Shown in pieces: positions 1 through 11,411 of a stretch of 64,000 nucleotides of DNA; position 1 is the first letter of the stretch; the number at the start of each line of letters is the position of its first letter. Under the pieces are notes generated by a model, which was not told the DNA's origin, searched no databases, and worked only from the letters and a program-made list of their open reading frames with translations. The position numbers and the translations under genes were made by a program. Source of the DNA: Chalciporus piperatus (lineage: Eukaryota; Basidiomycota; Agaricomycetes; Boletales; Boletaceae); the NCBI GenBank assembly GCA_038093975.1, contig JBBPTG010000030.1, positions 146,452 to 210,451 on the forward strand. Direction: 5' to 3'.

Positions 1-939
1 TATCAGGCTCTACCAGCTCTTCGTCTTCGTTCAGAAGAGGGGGGAAGGCACCTTGCATTTCACTTGTGGTGGTCGAGGATAATGTGCCGGGTTCTGAGTC
101 GCTCGGTATCTGCTTCGTCTGCGGGGGCATCAATCCGAGATACGGGCGAGCATACGACTTTAGGAACGTAGAGAGAAGGGGCAAAGAAGATAGAGTGGGG
201 TCGTTTGACAGCTAAGGAAAACGTCAGCTAGACCCTTCTCTCAGAGCAGGATACGGCGGACCAATTCTTTGATACCCTTCATTATCCATTCTCCGCCGCT
301 CCTTGTTGGAGAATCTCTGATGACACCAACAAGAGCAAGCTCGCAACACACCCGAAGGACTGGCCGTTGCCGAGTGACTCTTGCAGTGTCCTCCTTCTCA
401 CGCTGATCGGGAGGAAGAGCGGAGAGTGCTGCCCTTGACGGAGCGGCGATTGCAGAGGATAACAGGTTCACAAAAGCGGGTGTAAACGATTTTGGAAATC
501 GTCTGTGGAGAATGCATATTGTCTGGGAGTGAATCAGTGTACTGTCGGTAACAACTCGCGCTCGCCCAGCGCTTCTTACCTCTACCGCAGCCCAGACATC
601 TTTTTCTGTTCTGCAACGCCCAATACCTTCCAGTCCAGCGCCCGCAATCTCGTCGATGTATTTCTCGAGCGAAAGTGATTCAATGTCTTTGATTATCTGG
701 TCACGGTTATCTGCGCCGATTGACTGACGCATGCGCTTGATGAGCGCGGTATGACGCTTGAGAGAGGAGTCGAGTTTCGAGGATTCTATTACCGCCGTGA
801 GACACGGTCAGAGGGACCAATACCATTGTGACTGTAACAGACCTGGCGTGTCCAGGGAAAAGTTCAATTCCTTGAGCTTGACACGTCTTGAGTGACGAGC
901 TTTTTCCTCTTCAACCTTGGGCAATGTTGATACGTCCAT
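1..939 (-). CDS. upf2: UPF2/NMD2 nonsense-mediated decay factor, N-terminal part (runs off left edge)
   Basis: Cytoplasmic scaffold of nonsense-mediated mRNA decay that links UPF1 to UPF3 through MIF4G domains. The start is taken as the ATG at 937-939, giving MDVSTLPKVEEEKARHSRR. Intron 1 (about 790-845) joins this to KLDSSLKRHTALIKRMRQS, a hallmark of the UPF2 N-terminus. Next come LSLEKYIDEIAGAGLEG and DVWAAVE. Intron 2 (about 533-583) joins the latter to TICILHRRFPKSFTPAF. Intron 3 (about 200-242) leads to LSNDPTLSSLPLLSTFLK, the first MIF4G repeat. The frame is still open at position 1, so the remaining MIF4G domains and the acidic UPF1-binding tail lie outside the window. The family call rests on motif order and is firm; exact splice sites are inferred. 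Confidence 0.92.
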
Positions 940-1007
940 GTTGGCTAGCGACGCAAGGGTCGGTGGGGCTCGTAGAAGTGCAGAGCTTGCTCGCTGCCGG
1001 GCGGGAG

Positions 1008-1367
1008 TCAGTTGACTTGTAGCAGTGGCGGTACGCAATCGGAACAGCGGAGGCAACCTGTATGATTACCTTTTTTGGAAGATAATACTTGTTGGCTGCA
1101 ATCCAACGCTTGAAGCCTTGCAAAGCACCAGCCTGCCCAACATTTCATGCACAGCGATATGCTGGCTTTCGTTCCCCGTATTGGACTCTCATAACCCAAA
1201 TCCTCAGGTGCAACGAGTCTAGCGCTATGTTTACTTACAAACTTCACAGTGATGGATGATTGGGTCAATTCCGCGACCTTCACGGCAGTTCGTCTTCGCT
1301 CGTGTACGAAGAACATGACAAAATGCGCTCGTAGGTGTCCCTTGTGCGAGCCCAATTCGATCTCCAT
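1008..1367 (-). CDS. Putative small spliced gene upstream of UPF2, unknown
   Basis: I do not recognise a family. An open frame starts at the ATG complementary to 1365-1367 and encodes a basic segment (HERRRTAVKVAELTQSS). A textbook intron (donor GTAAGT at 1238, acceptor GGGCAG at 1133, 106 nt) joins this frame in phase 0 to GFKRWIAANKYYLPKK. A further GTAATC donor lies at 1079. The ending is unclear and may overlap the UPF2 5' region near 911-1007. It could be a small independent gene, a 5' exon of an alternative UPF2 transcript, or chance. The phase-preserving splice is the main reason to list it. Confidence 0.3.
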   Translation of the reverse strand: MEIELGSHKGHLRAHFVMFFVHERRRTAVKVAELTQSSITVKFVSKHSARLVAPEDLGYESPIRGTKASISLCMKCWAGWCFARLQALDCSQQVLSSKKGNHTGCLRCSDCVPPLLQVN

Positions 1368-1899
1368 CTCGTGAAGGTTAATCCCTGCGATACACCCACT
1401 CTCGCTTCATGCTCCGACGGCACTCGTCGTTTGTGTCGGAGTCGATGTTCGTTTCATCTCCGATGTTTTTTCCTGCATTACGATTCTACGAAGGTTTACA
1501 GTTGTGCAGATCATTCGCGAATCAGGCTAGGCGAGCGAAAGCTTATCTCAATGCCTTACCGAGGGGGAACTTGGTAATCGTCGCATGACTGATGAATGTA
1601 CTCTCATTACGACCTCAACCTAAGAATTACATTGCTTGACGTGGCTGAATAAAACAAATGAACATCGACTCGAAAGCAGACACGAAACATGCACGAGAAA
1701 GCGGGGAAACTGGCGTGGAGTACAGTTGGCATCGGATAGTTTTAAGTATAAGATAATAAAATACGTATATGGGGGAGCGAGCAGATGAAGCAGCGTATCT
1801 GATGCGGCAGAAAAGAGGCGGAGTAGTTGAAATTCCACATGCAATGTGGTGGAAGTTGCTCTATTGTGTTAATCAATCAATCCTAAAGGAATTGTTTCC
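1368..1899. other. Intergenic, no gene seen
   Basis: Lies downstream of the Mei2-like stop at 1900 and upstream of the putative small gene. Short open frames occur on both strands but show no domain or splice continuity. An A/T-rich segment at 1738-1775 could hold the 3' end signal of the Mei2-like gene. Confidence 0.5.
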
Positions 1900-4800
1900 C
1901 TAGACATCAGTGTCGTTATGGGCCAAAGTAGGATAACTGAGTTTCCGCGGCTGCCGTTGGTCGCCCTGTAACGCCACCGATGAACGAGTGGTGCGTTGGG
2001 TAGGTGAGGCGTTCAGAAACGTTTTGTGGTATCCCGATCCGCTGCTGATACCAGGCACGAATAGCGCCCCCCGGTTGTACGAACTCCGTTCTTTTCTGCG
2101 CATGTGCGTGGGCTTGGGGAACTCCTCTGGGAGTCCTTGCTTCTGACCGGGCTCGGAGAAGAATATCTTTGGACGCCACTCCTCACGCTCGTCCATGATG
2201 CACGAATTCTTGAATTTCTCCACAAGTGCTTCTTTTCCCCTGTCAGGGATCACGTTCATCTTAGCAACGTCAGATAATTTGGTGCGTAAAGACCCACTGA
2301 TAGTTGGCATAACTCATTTGCAGCACTTTCTCGCTGGAGTACATGTTCCTGTAACGTGATATGAAAACCCACTCCAACATCGATAACGACTGACTTACCA
2401 CTTCTCGCCTAATGCCGCCTTTGCAAATCGCAAGAGGTCCTCGACAGAAATGAAGTTGACAAAGGCATATCCGACATTACAGCCTACCAGACAAAGTTCA
2501 TTAGTATCCCGAAGACACGGCAACCGTAGCGACAACCCACCGTTCTGGAAATCCATCCGCAGATAGAGGAAATCAATACGCCGAGGACATATTTTGCTGA
2601 TGTACGCGATCAACTCTCTGTCAGTCATTTTGTTCGGGATATTCTTGATCATGACTGTGGTTCGCGTGTCAATGCCCTGCTCGATCTTGCGAATGTCCAA
2701 TTGGTTGCTCTCTGGAGGAGCCCGCGGAGAAGCCGGATACCCCGTGGGATATATTCGGTGGGGGACAGAGCTGTACGGGTGATGGGCGACGGGTGGAGAG
2801 GACTGTGGTGGATATGGATATGGAACAGCCTGAGAGGCAGCTCCGTGATAATAACCCGGAGAAGGCGAAAACGTGGGCCATTGCTCCGGATGGATGCCAG
2901 GTACACCCCACGCGAACCAACTGTAGGTCGACGCATCCCAAAGTATCGGAGGACCTACGGGGGGTACAGGGGACTGTGCGGAGACCGGGTATTGCACAGT
3001 ACCGTGAGCAAGGGCAGAGGAAACCCAAGGTGGTTGCATAGATCCATCTGCAGCATATCGGTCGGCATGGGTGAAATAGTCGTGCGCAAACTGTGGCTGG
3101 GCGCTTGGATATGGAGTGGTGTACAGGTCGCTCGCGCCACCAGCCACATGAGCGACGCCGATAGGACTAACTTGTGAGCGATCGACCCCATTCGCGTTCA
3201 TGTTAACGTTCCGCATGTAGTCTGCGTCCGCCGGCTTGTAAGGTACGCGGGAACGGACAGCGTCAAAAAAGAGACTGTTAGAACCACGCCTCCCAAACTT
3301 TTCCAAGGTGAAAGCTCCACCACGGTTGTGGAGTTGATCGACGTGAAATGCTTCGTCGGGAGCGGACTCAGTGTTGTCCGCAGGCTGGCGAGAGGAGGGT
3401 CTGAGATGTTCGGGAATGGACAGATTGCGGCCGTTTCCAGATGAGCCTGTGTCTAAATTGGTGCCGCTAGGTCGTTCGCGATTTGGGTAATCGCTACCCC
3501 CTGCGTCATTCAGGAGGGGGAAGGGAACACCGTTCGAGGTCGAAATCGTTTGCGACTGAGATAAGTACGTGGAAGCCGTGGGTGTCTTCGGCTCCGCGGC
3601 ATGACCACCTCCGAGATGTCCTTCTAGACCGACAGCCTCTTCCTTTTCGAGATCCCGTGGTGGCCCACTACGCCCACCCTGTGAGACATCTTGCTGGATG
3701 AGTCGCAGTTTCATGTTGTCAACTACGCGTCCGTCCAAGTATTCCCATGCCAATTCTCCCGCCCGAACGTCATAGTACTCGATCATGAAAAGCTGGTGGG
3801 TAATGTAAAAATGGTCAGAGATGCTCAATTACTAGGCAGAAAGGCAAAAATGGCGGAAATTGTTCGTGACTAAGGGATAGCCCGAAAAGTGACGGAGCAA
3901 TCTGTGCGTTCGGAAACCGCCAGCACAGCAAAAACAGGCTCTAAATCGATCAAGAGGAAACTGCCCGTGGGGCGTGAACGTAACAATGTTCTGACTCATG
4001 CTCGCCCGAGCAACACGTACCTGGGTACACTTCTCTTCGTCTTCTTCCAGAAGGTGGAATAACTTGAGCTCTCCGTACTTCGCCAACACACTTTTCAGTT
4101 TCACGGGAACGAAGAAACGAATTCTGCTCCAGCTGGAACAGTTTTGGTCACGCTCTGTCATTGTTGCACCCGCTGAGATGCAGAATGCACCCTCTGTGCG
4201 AGTCAGGGCGGCCGACGCTGATGGTCCAAGAAGCTGCGGAGGACAAGATTATCAGCACAGGGAACAGCGAATTAAAGATGCCTACCTGTACAAAATGATT
4301 CGGGGCCACGAACAAACAAGTCAATGCCGCCATCCATTGGCCTTCCGCCGCCGAGGAGTCGTAAGACGTTCTTTGCTTTTCTTTACCCTCGGAGCCATGC
4401 GAGCCATTGGTCTCTATAAGGCGTTTAACTCTGTCTGCGTCACGGGTATCGTAAAATGCGAGAACGATAGCGCGTTTGTCCTGGAAGCGACAATAGATCG
4501 TCTGAATGACACCCCCAGCACTCGAGGGTCGTGGCGAATCCGAGGATAGCTCGTCTGGAGGTGTGGCAAGGGAGTGGAAGTAGGGACCTATTACGTCCTC
4601 GGAAAGATCGTTGGGAACGTTGCCTATCTAGTTTTTCGGAGTCAGCTTAAGCCACTAACGTCGCGACAAGTAATTCACAATCAAAAAACGGCTTGTAGCC
4701 GCGTCACTGGAGCCCGGGTTATGGGGAGAGACAACTTGCTCTTCGCCAGGCCCATTGAGGTCCGTTGAGTCTGGACCCGTACTGTCACTTCTAAGGGACG

Positions 4801-5109
4801 ACGCAGGAGTGAGAGGGGGCGTTAGATAATGCTGATTCTTCGACTGCTGACGCGGTCGCTTGGTTTGCAGATCCCCTTCCTTGGTGTCCGCGGGACTGAT
4901 GGAGGTTATCTGAGTCGAGGGTTTGTGCACCCTCGTTGATTGAAGCTCGGAAGCTCTATTCCGTGTCCTATCACGTGGTGGCGTCAATGGGAGGCACGGG
5001 TTCAGAAGAGAGTACTTGGCACACACCGCAGATTCGGGAGAGAGGGAGAAGGCTGGAGGCGGGGAGGACGACTGTTTCCCTCTGTTGTAAGGCGCTGCGA
5101 AGCAGACAT
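1900..5109 (-). CDS. mei2: Mei2-like RNA-binding protein with three RRMs
   Basis: In fission yeast Mei2 is the RNA-binding switch for meiosis. Basidiomycete homologues keep its RRM order; their targets are not shown here. The start is chosen at the ATG complementary to 5107-5109 (MSASQRLTTEGNSRPPR), with an intron following PSLPNLR. RRM1 is encoded around 4330-4660 (IGNVPNDLSEDVI, then FQDKRAIVLAFYDTRDADRV). RRM2 lies around 3720-4110 (FFVPVKLKSVLAKYGELK, then FMIEYYDVRAGELAWEYLDG). A long Pro/Ser/Tyr-rich linker follows. The Mei2-type C-terminal RRM lies at about 1900-2665, with TTVMIKNIPNKMTDRELI, GYAFVNFISVEDLL and the diagnostic EEWRPKIFFSEPGQKQGLP. Introns near 2278-2310 and 2345-2390 restore WNMYSSEKVLQMSYANYQGK. 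Whether an extra exon lies in 3800-4015 is uncertain. Confidence 0.9.
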
Positions 5110-7576
5110 GGTGGGGGGAATGGATGGAGCTCGAAAAGGTGTCTCCGCACGCGAACGATGCTTTTAAGAAGGCCAAGGGAGAAGTGGATGGAAAAGGAAG
5201 AATCGGGGAATTGGATAGGCTAAACGCGCGATTAATTTGGTGGCTCAGGTTGACGTACAGCGAAGCTCGGAGGAGGAAGAAGATATGAACTCGTGCACCT
5301 TCGCGCATGCACGCGAAACGGGGAGTATTGAAGCGGGAATATGTAGACCAGAGTCGGTGAACTGGGGACACGACTGACACAGAACCAGATAGAAACACAG
5401 GGGGAGTAATGAACCAGGCACCGCGGGAGAGTTGAGCTGCGTTATAAGTATACAAGACGGCTCTTCCGAACTGCTAGGAGAAGGTAGGAATCGGTGCTAA
5501 ACAGCACAGGTAGCTGTACTCGGTCGGATATCGTTAGTCTTACCGGGATGTCGGGTCCGTGAATGGATCCAGATAGAAAAAAAGGTCGATCGGCGGCGAC
5601 AAGGAACTGGAGGGCTGACAGACGACGAACTAGTAAAGTAACCGTGATCACCACGGAAGACAAATATTCCATGTGCTGCTTGTTCGTTTGCTAATCCTGG
5701 TGGGAGAGTTGACGTCCTGGCTACTGTGTTTCCTCACGAGATCCAGTTTCCAGTGATTCTTGCATGGGGAGATGACATACCCAAAATATGATGGAGAGAG
5801 ACGTTACATTATTTCTGTCGGCTGCTGCTGGAACAGGTAGTGCCTGTGATAAAATAGGTTCAGAAGCTTTCGTGCAAAAGGGTCAATCCATGCCGGGCAC
5901 CTGGGTTTGACAGATCTATTGGCCAACGTGGTGATACCTCTGGAAGTTCTCTGCTCTTCCATGTCGGAAATATACCAAGTATGTCCAACTGACCACTATT
6001 CTCATCAAAATCCTCCACAGGTACGCATGACAGTTTGTTCCGTGCCTGTCGCGACATCGATCGTATGATGCAAGATTCCGCTCACTTTCTCTAAATCAGT
6101 TTCATTTATCACTCAAGAAGCTCTATATGGTTACGCATACGTCCAACTTACGCAAGAAGACCTCTCCCGGAGAGTAGTTTCGCAGATTCGGTATATCATA
6201 GGGATGTTGCCGGAAGTGACAAGAGCGAGAGAAGATGCGGCGTGGTGCCAAGATTCTTCGAAGGCGGGTCAGCGATTCCAACACACGAGGCAGTGATAAG
6301 TCTCACGGAATGTTCTATTTTGCGACGGGGCGGGGCACTGCTTGGGAAATTGCTCAAGAGCTCATCGTGTGAGGGAAAGTCTGTCCCGATGCAATGGATC
6401 TAAGTTAATGAATAACATGTTGATCTGTTAGGAGATTTCATCGACGCTAGTCATAAGAAACGAGACAGTAGAACATAGAACAGGCAATACCAACACCTGT
6501 TGTCAAGTTGGGAGCACGACTTCTCGAGGCTGTGGTACTGCGAACCAACTGCGAACTTGACATGCTTGCCTTCCAACCACCTCACCTCGTGCGGAGTTTG
6601 TCGGAAATTAAAAACGAGCCGCCGACATGCGGTCGCTCGACGGCGTTTGTGCCAGTGCCGCTATGAGCCTGAGACTATCATACTGGTGATCTTTAACTGT
6701 GATCGATTTCGGATCACATATATATGTTGTAAGTAACGACGGTCAGAGTCAAGTTGGGTCAAAGGGTCAGATTCAGAGGGTCATCCGGACCCGACATCGC
6801 CAAGATTCGGTGAGATCCCCGCCACGACATAATTCACTCGAGGAGAACTTGGGGAGCGAGATCAGACACTACCAACATATTTGCAGTGTGGGACTCGGAT
6901 TAGTCTCCCGTAGGCAGCCCCTTAGTACGTAGGAAGACAGTCGTTCCTACTCTTCTAAGGGTGTGGGATGAGCGAGGGAAGATAGTACGACCGTAAGTTA
7001 TCAAGCATGTTAGGCCAGCACAAAATTCTTCTGTTCAACTTCCAAGTTCCACTAACCTTTAGGTCGTTCCTGCCCTTCTAAGATCACAAGGCATAGCAAT
7101 ATCATTAGCATCTCGTCTCTACTTACGATGCATCCACCATTCACCCAGTTTATGGGATGATGTCCTGGGCAAATGTTGTCGAGGCACACCAGTGGATCTC
7201 ACTGACCCGAATGCATCTTCAACAACGTCGGGCACGACAGTCGCACACCTGGATTGCGCCTGAAAGGCATGTGTTTAGACTTACCTATATTTACCCATCT
7301 GAATCTGGATGAGGTTGTTGAAAGCCTGCATCGGTCGAGCAGCATAGTCACGTAACGCTTTTGACGAGTCTTTTGGCATGATTTGTGAGCTCTGATTGGT
7401 TGACTCTTCACAAATAAGGGAATTACCTGATGCTCTAGCCATAAAGAAAAACGGGCACGAAAAGTTTCGAGTTTCTCGGCAGGCTGATGTGCGTAGGTGA
7501 ACGTTTGAACCGTTGTGTACAACGGAGCTTCACTTAGCGATTGCATACATTGCTCCGAGTCATATACGTAAACCAT
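5110..7576. other. Gene-poor interval of about 2.5 kb
   Basis: Holds the Mei2-like promoter on the right of that gene and the 3' flank of the HAD gene. No confident gene is seen. On the plus strand two stretches read open without an obvious start: one around 5690-5790 (NPGGRVDVLATVFPHEIQF) and one around 6121-6297 (YAYVQLTQEDLSRRVVSQI). They could be exon remnants of a decayed gene. I could not link them with convincing splice sites or name a family. Confidence 0.4.
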
Positions 7577-8619
7577 CTACTTCCCTGTCTGTGACCGCAC
7601 CCAATCAACCACATCCCACAAACTAGATACAACCCTGACTTTTCGGAGATCTTCGTCTGCTTTTTTGTGTTCCTGGTCTCCGTCAGACCCAGGTCGCCTG
7701 AGGAGCAGGGCTTGCATTCCGGCGGCTTGGGCGCCATGGTAATCACTTTAGCCGGAACCGATTACCATCCAACCAGCTGCAGAGGTGACATCGACAAGCT
7801 TACCACAAAAGCTCATCACCGACATGTACACTTTGGCTAACACCAGTGTCATCGAGAGCAGCATCTTTCAGCGCTCGCCTAAAAATCTTCGCTTCCGGCT
7901 TTTCGATGCCGACCTCTTCGCTCAAAAGGAGAGGCTGCAAGAAATGGGATATTCCAAGGTCAGAGAGAACCAGACCTATACGGCAACGTCAACGAGATCC
8001 GTCATGCCATGCTAGGCCAATGTTGGGACCTACGCATTCGTGCATCTGCATTGCTAACTAATGCTGTGCATACGCCCATTTCTTGTAATTGGCGCACTGG
8101 GTCATTACACATGAGACAATCCAGACACGTTGATGAATAATGTGCTCACGACATACGTACTGGAAGTGTGTCGTCGAATAGCTTGTACCCTTCTTTGGAA
8201 CTAAAGCGGTTCATAAGCTGGGATACGATCTGGTCCAGGGACGCTTCTACGGCTGCATGCATACTGTTAATCCCATGCGTTTGTGGTGTGGAGACTTATA
8301 CTACACCATGCGTGTCTGCACCCGCTCCTATGGCTGTTCTCTTGATAACCTCAGACCACCATCCTTGAGCACCGAGTGGGCCCTGATAGGCGGGTTTGTC
8401 CTTTTGTACCTGCCTCAGGCCTCGAAGCGTGTGGGTCAAGCCAGACCGCGGGTATGCGACAAACTCACTAGCTTTAAATGAGCGATGTAGAGCTTCGGGA
8501 CTCAGAGCACCCAAAAAAGGCGCAAAGACCTCTGAGTATTGCACGTAGATAGGCCTTCTCGGTGTGATTAGGGTATGCAAGGCATCGAACGTAACGAGTT
8601 TGATCGTCGTGCGCGCCAT
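7577..8619 (-). CDS. HAD-superfamily protein, HDHD3/REG-2-like (subfamily IA)
   Basis: HAD-like fold; members of this branch are usually uncharacterised. Motif I is FDALHTLI at the N-terminus: the nucleophilic Asp is present but the +2 acid/base Asp of ordinary HAD phosphatases is Leu. The cap region contains GWWSEVIKRTAIGAGA, followed by LDQIVSQLMNRFSSKEGYK and LFDDTLPV. The core then continues with LLLSEEVGIEKPEAKIFRR (motif III Lys), HVGDELLCDYHGAQAAGM (motif IV) and ends VDWVRSQTGK. An intron ending GGCTAAAG just before the exon starting at about 7738 restores the DELLCDYHGA motif. The start is the ATG at 8617-8619; an upstream TTG in frame was not used. It is divergent from the RING gene. 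Confidence 0.85.
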
Positions 8620-8999
8620 GGTCAAGTCTGGCCTGGGCTAGAGGTATATTATTTGTGGCGATGGTCAGGCGTTGAGGATGGCTTGGGTACTCGGAGGTTG
8701 AGTGTAAATAAAGGAGGGGCTGTGTACCTCATGAACTACGTTGCCCCATTGGCTGCTTTGTCCTTATAATTGGACTTTTGTTCGTTCCGCCTCCATCTTA
8801 CAGAAGGATTTGTTATTTCGACCGTATTGTGTTTCTCATCGGAACACTGCGCAGTCGCGATTAGCGCCAAATCGGATGCTCGGGTTGAGGCGGTGGGCAA
8901 CCAGCAGTCCGACCTCCTGATCTCCAAGTAGCACACGCCGCAGGCGTCAAACCCCGAAACACACCCTTCCTCGTTACCCTTCCACTCTGAACGTTCACC
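8620..8999. promoter_or_regulatory. Shared divergent promoter, HAD gene and RING gene
   Basis: 380 bp separate two start codons on opposite strands, so both promoters must lie here or inside the flanking 5' regions. No clear TATA box pair or known operator was recognised. Confidence 0.5.
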
Positions 9000-10940
9000 A
9001 TGTCTGACACTCCCGCCATCGATGCACAATCTCTTCCCACTTCCCAGTCAACTGCGAACGTCCCCTCGGAGCCTGCCTCTCTTTCCCGCTCTGGACAGCG
9101 CGGCCCGGAAACGACTCCCTCATCATCTGCAAATAACTCAGAATCGGCAGGGTGATTTGTGGTCTATCACATCTGTGGTTACGGTAGAAATGACTGAACT
9201 CTCTTCCCTCAGGCAAACCCCAACTCAATCATCATCATCATCATCGTCAACGGCACTACCTACACAGCGTCATACAAGGTCATTCCTACAAAGGATAAGA
9301 GAGCACCTAGGCATGGGCGCAGATGGTTCTCGGACCAGAAAGGCGTTGGTATCGATGATTGGCACGTTGGTTTATAACTTCCTTCAGGTTGGTTCCCTAT
9401 CTATTTCAAAGAAGCCTTCTTACCCGAGTGGATTGTCAGACCGCTGCTATAATAGCCCTCTTGAGCGCCGCTTCAGTGATAAAGAGCCCGCAAGACTCCG
9501 AAGTTACCCAGATTCATGCCTGTGGACGGCCTCTGGTTGTTTGGAATTCCCTGTGGCTGGGGCGACTTGCCTTGTCATCTGGTTTGACTTACTGGAACTT
9601 TCTCCGGGTACGGGCGGCGTGAGTTTTCTGTTGCCACAATATATATAAGGTTATCTCATCAAGATATCCAGTGATAATGCACCGAGAGAGGACTCCGAAT
9701 CGACGTCGCGGCCGAGTGGGAATCATGCCGCGCGTCCTGGTGACACGAGGCAGCGAAGAACACAAGAAAGAGGGACATCCTCAGCTTCCAACTCTGAAGA
9801 TCCCCCAGTACCCTACAGTCATATTTATGCGCGGTTTGTTGTCGTAAACTTCACAGTGTGCTCGAAACTAACGTGGTTCCACACGATCATAGATTGTCCC
9901 TCTTTTTATCCATGCTCACGCTGACATGGTTTCTGACTGCGCACATTCTGGAGTATACTTCAGTGAAGACGTGCCGTCTTTCTGCACCTCTGGTCTGGTG
10001 GCTCACTTTTGGAATTTTGTGTACCATGTATCTGCTCGTTTTGGAGGTCATCCTCTTTGGTCTTCTTGTTTTCATCGTTTTGCCATTCATCATGGTCAGT
10101 CTCGTGAAAGTTTTTGTTTCGCATCGAGCTCAGTCTGGCTACAGGTTTTCTACAGCATCGTATTGCTTTGCCTGGGCCGTCATCCGCTTCAAAATCCACA
10201 TTACATTAAGCCCGATATTGGGAAGCTTCCCAGGTCCCTCGTCGATCGCATCCCTCTTGTTATATACATCCCACCCCCACCTGATGACGCATCCGAGCCT
10301 GTTACCATACCAAAGCCTCTTCATACCTATCCTCCGAAACCACCTGCCCCCGTATCGAGGAAAAGATTTGCCTTCTTCCGTAGGAGAACTGCAAAGAAGG
10401 ACAGCGCGACGGATCCTGCTGCCACGGACGAAGGTTCAAGGTCCGCAAAACATAATGCGACTCCGAAGGAACCCGAGACTTGGGAAGATATTTGGGAACA
10501 ATGCGAATATCCCTTTGTTCGACTAGAAGGCAATCGTGCTGCTTGTGCGATATGCCTTATGGACTTTGAGGAACCGAGGAGGTTATCCTCGGCTCCTAAA
10601 CCGGAACCGAACCAGGACAGTGAACCCGTCGACTCGCCACCATCTCGCGGAGAGGTGGTGGAGATTCCAGTCGAGAATATTACGGAAGAGGAGCGAGACT
10701 CACTGCCTCGGCTTGAGGATGCTGGTGATGGTCCCCAGCCATTGCGTCTGCTGGCTTGCGGCCATGTCTTCCACGTGAGCATGATCATACTAGACCTTAT
10801 TTTGTTGCTGAATCTCTGAACAGAAAACATGTGTTGATCCCTGGTTAACCGACGTCTCTGGTCGATGTCCGGTCTGTCAACGGCGAGTCGAACTTGACGA
10901 CGTAGATCCCAAGAAATCAAAACGCGGGCAGCGTGGCTGA
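9000..10940 (+). CDS. Multi-pass membrane RING-H2 E3 ubiquitin ligase-like protein
   Basis: Probable membrane-anchored E3 ligase. The ATG at 9000-9002 gives MSDTPAIDAQSLPTSQS, a Ser/Pro-rich head. An intron leads to an exon with six consecutive Ile codons (about 9214-9280). Hydrophobic segments follow around 9440-9600 (AAIIALLSAAS) and 9900-10095 (LFLSMLTLTWFLTAHIL, then VWWLTFGILCTMYLLVLEV). After an intron comes FYSIVLLCLGRHPLQNPHY, then a cytosolic Pro-rich region with RIPLVIYIPPPP. The RING has CAIC at about 10544, CGHVFH at about 10756, and after an intron KTCVDPWLTD and CPVCQRRV. The spacing between the first CxxC and the CxH is 67 residues, beyond the usual 9-39. Early exon borders are approximate. 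Confidence 0.85.
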
Positions 10941-11411
10941 TTTTTGTGGCTGTTGTCGTGAGTTGGGCTCGTTTTCTGGAGGAAGATACAATATTGAAGG
11001 TAGTTGGCCGTAATGCGATACTCTACATATTGGACGGACTGACGCGCATCATGTACTGTATATGCATTATTGCTCATGGATGCTGAGGTGAATACGTCAT
11101 CGATTTTATGCTTAGCTGACACACGCTGGTGCTGACAAAGATGATGCCGGCTTGGTCATCCACGCTTAAGCTTCCTTCATGGCCGAACTCGGAGACGATG
11201 CCCCTAAGTTGAGGATTGACGATCTTGTCCCTCCGCGATCTCCACCTGTACACAATGATTGGGTCGATTTCAAACCTGCGAGCCCATTATATACACTCAT
11301 AAGCAAGACACAAAACAGTCCCAAATCTCGTCGTTTGTTTCGCTTTCCGTTCTATCTCTGACGAATCGTTCATTGGCCCACCAAATTCGTTTTCCCCTGC
11401 ATTAAATCGCG
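10941..11411. promoter_or_regulatory. Intergenic, promoter side of SNG1-like gene
   Basis: A TATATA element lies at 11288-11293, about 120 bp before the SNG1-like ATG. A 60-codon open frame at 11179-11361 has no recognisable domain and is treated as an upstream leader or chance frame. Confidence 0.4.

Noticed and set aside
9858..10526. Single 222-codon frame through the RING gene
   Set aside because: Only its first half (membrane helices) is coding. Past about 10095 the conserved protein continues in another frame after an intron.
11179..11361. 60-codon frame upstream of the SNG1-like gene as its N-terminus
   Set aside because: It ends in a stop before the ATG at 11412 and the TATATA element lies inside it; no splice joins it convincingly.
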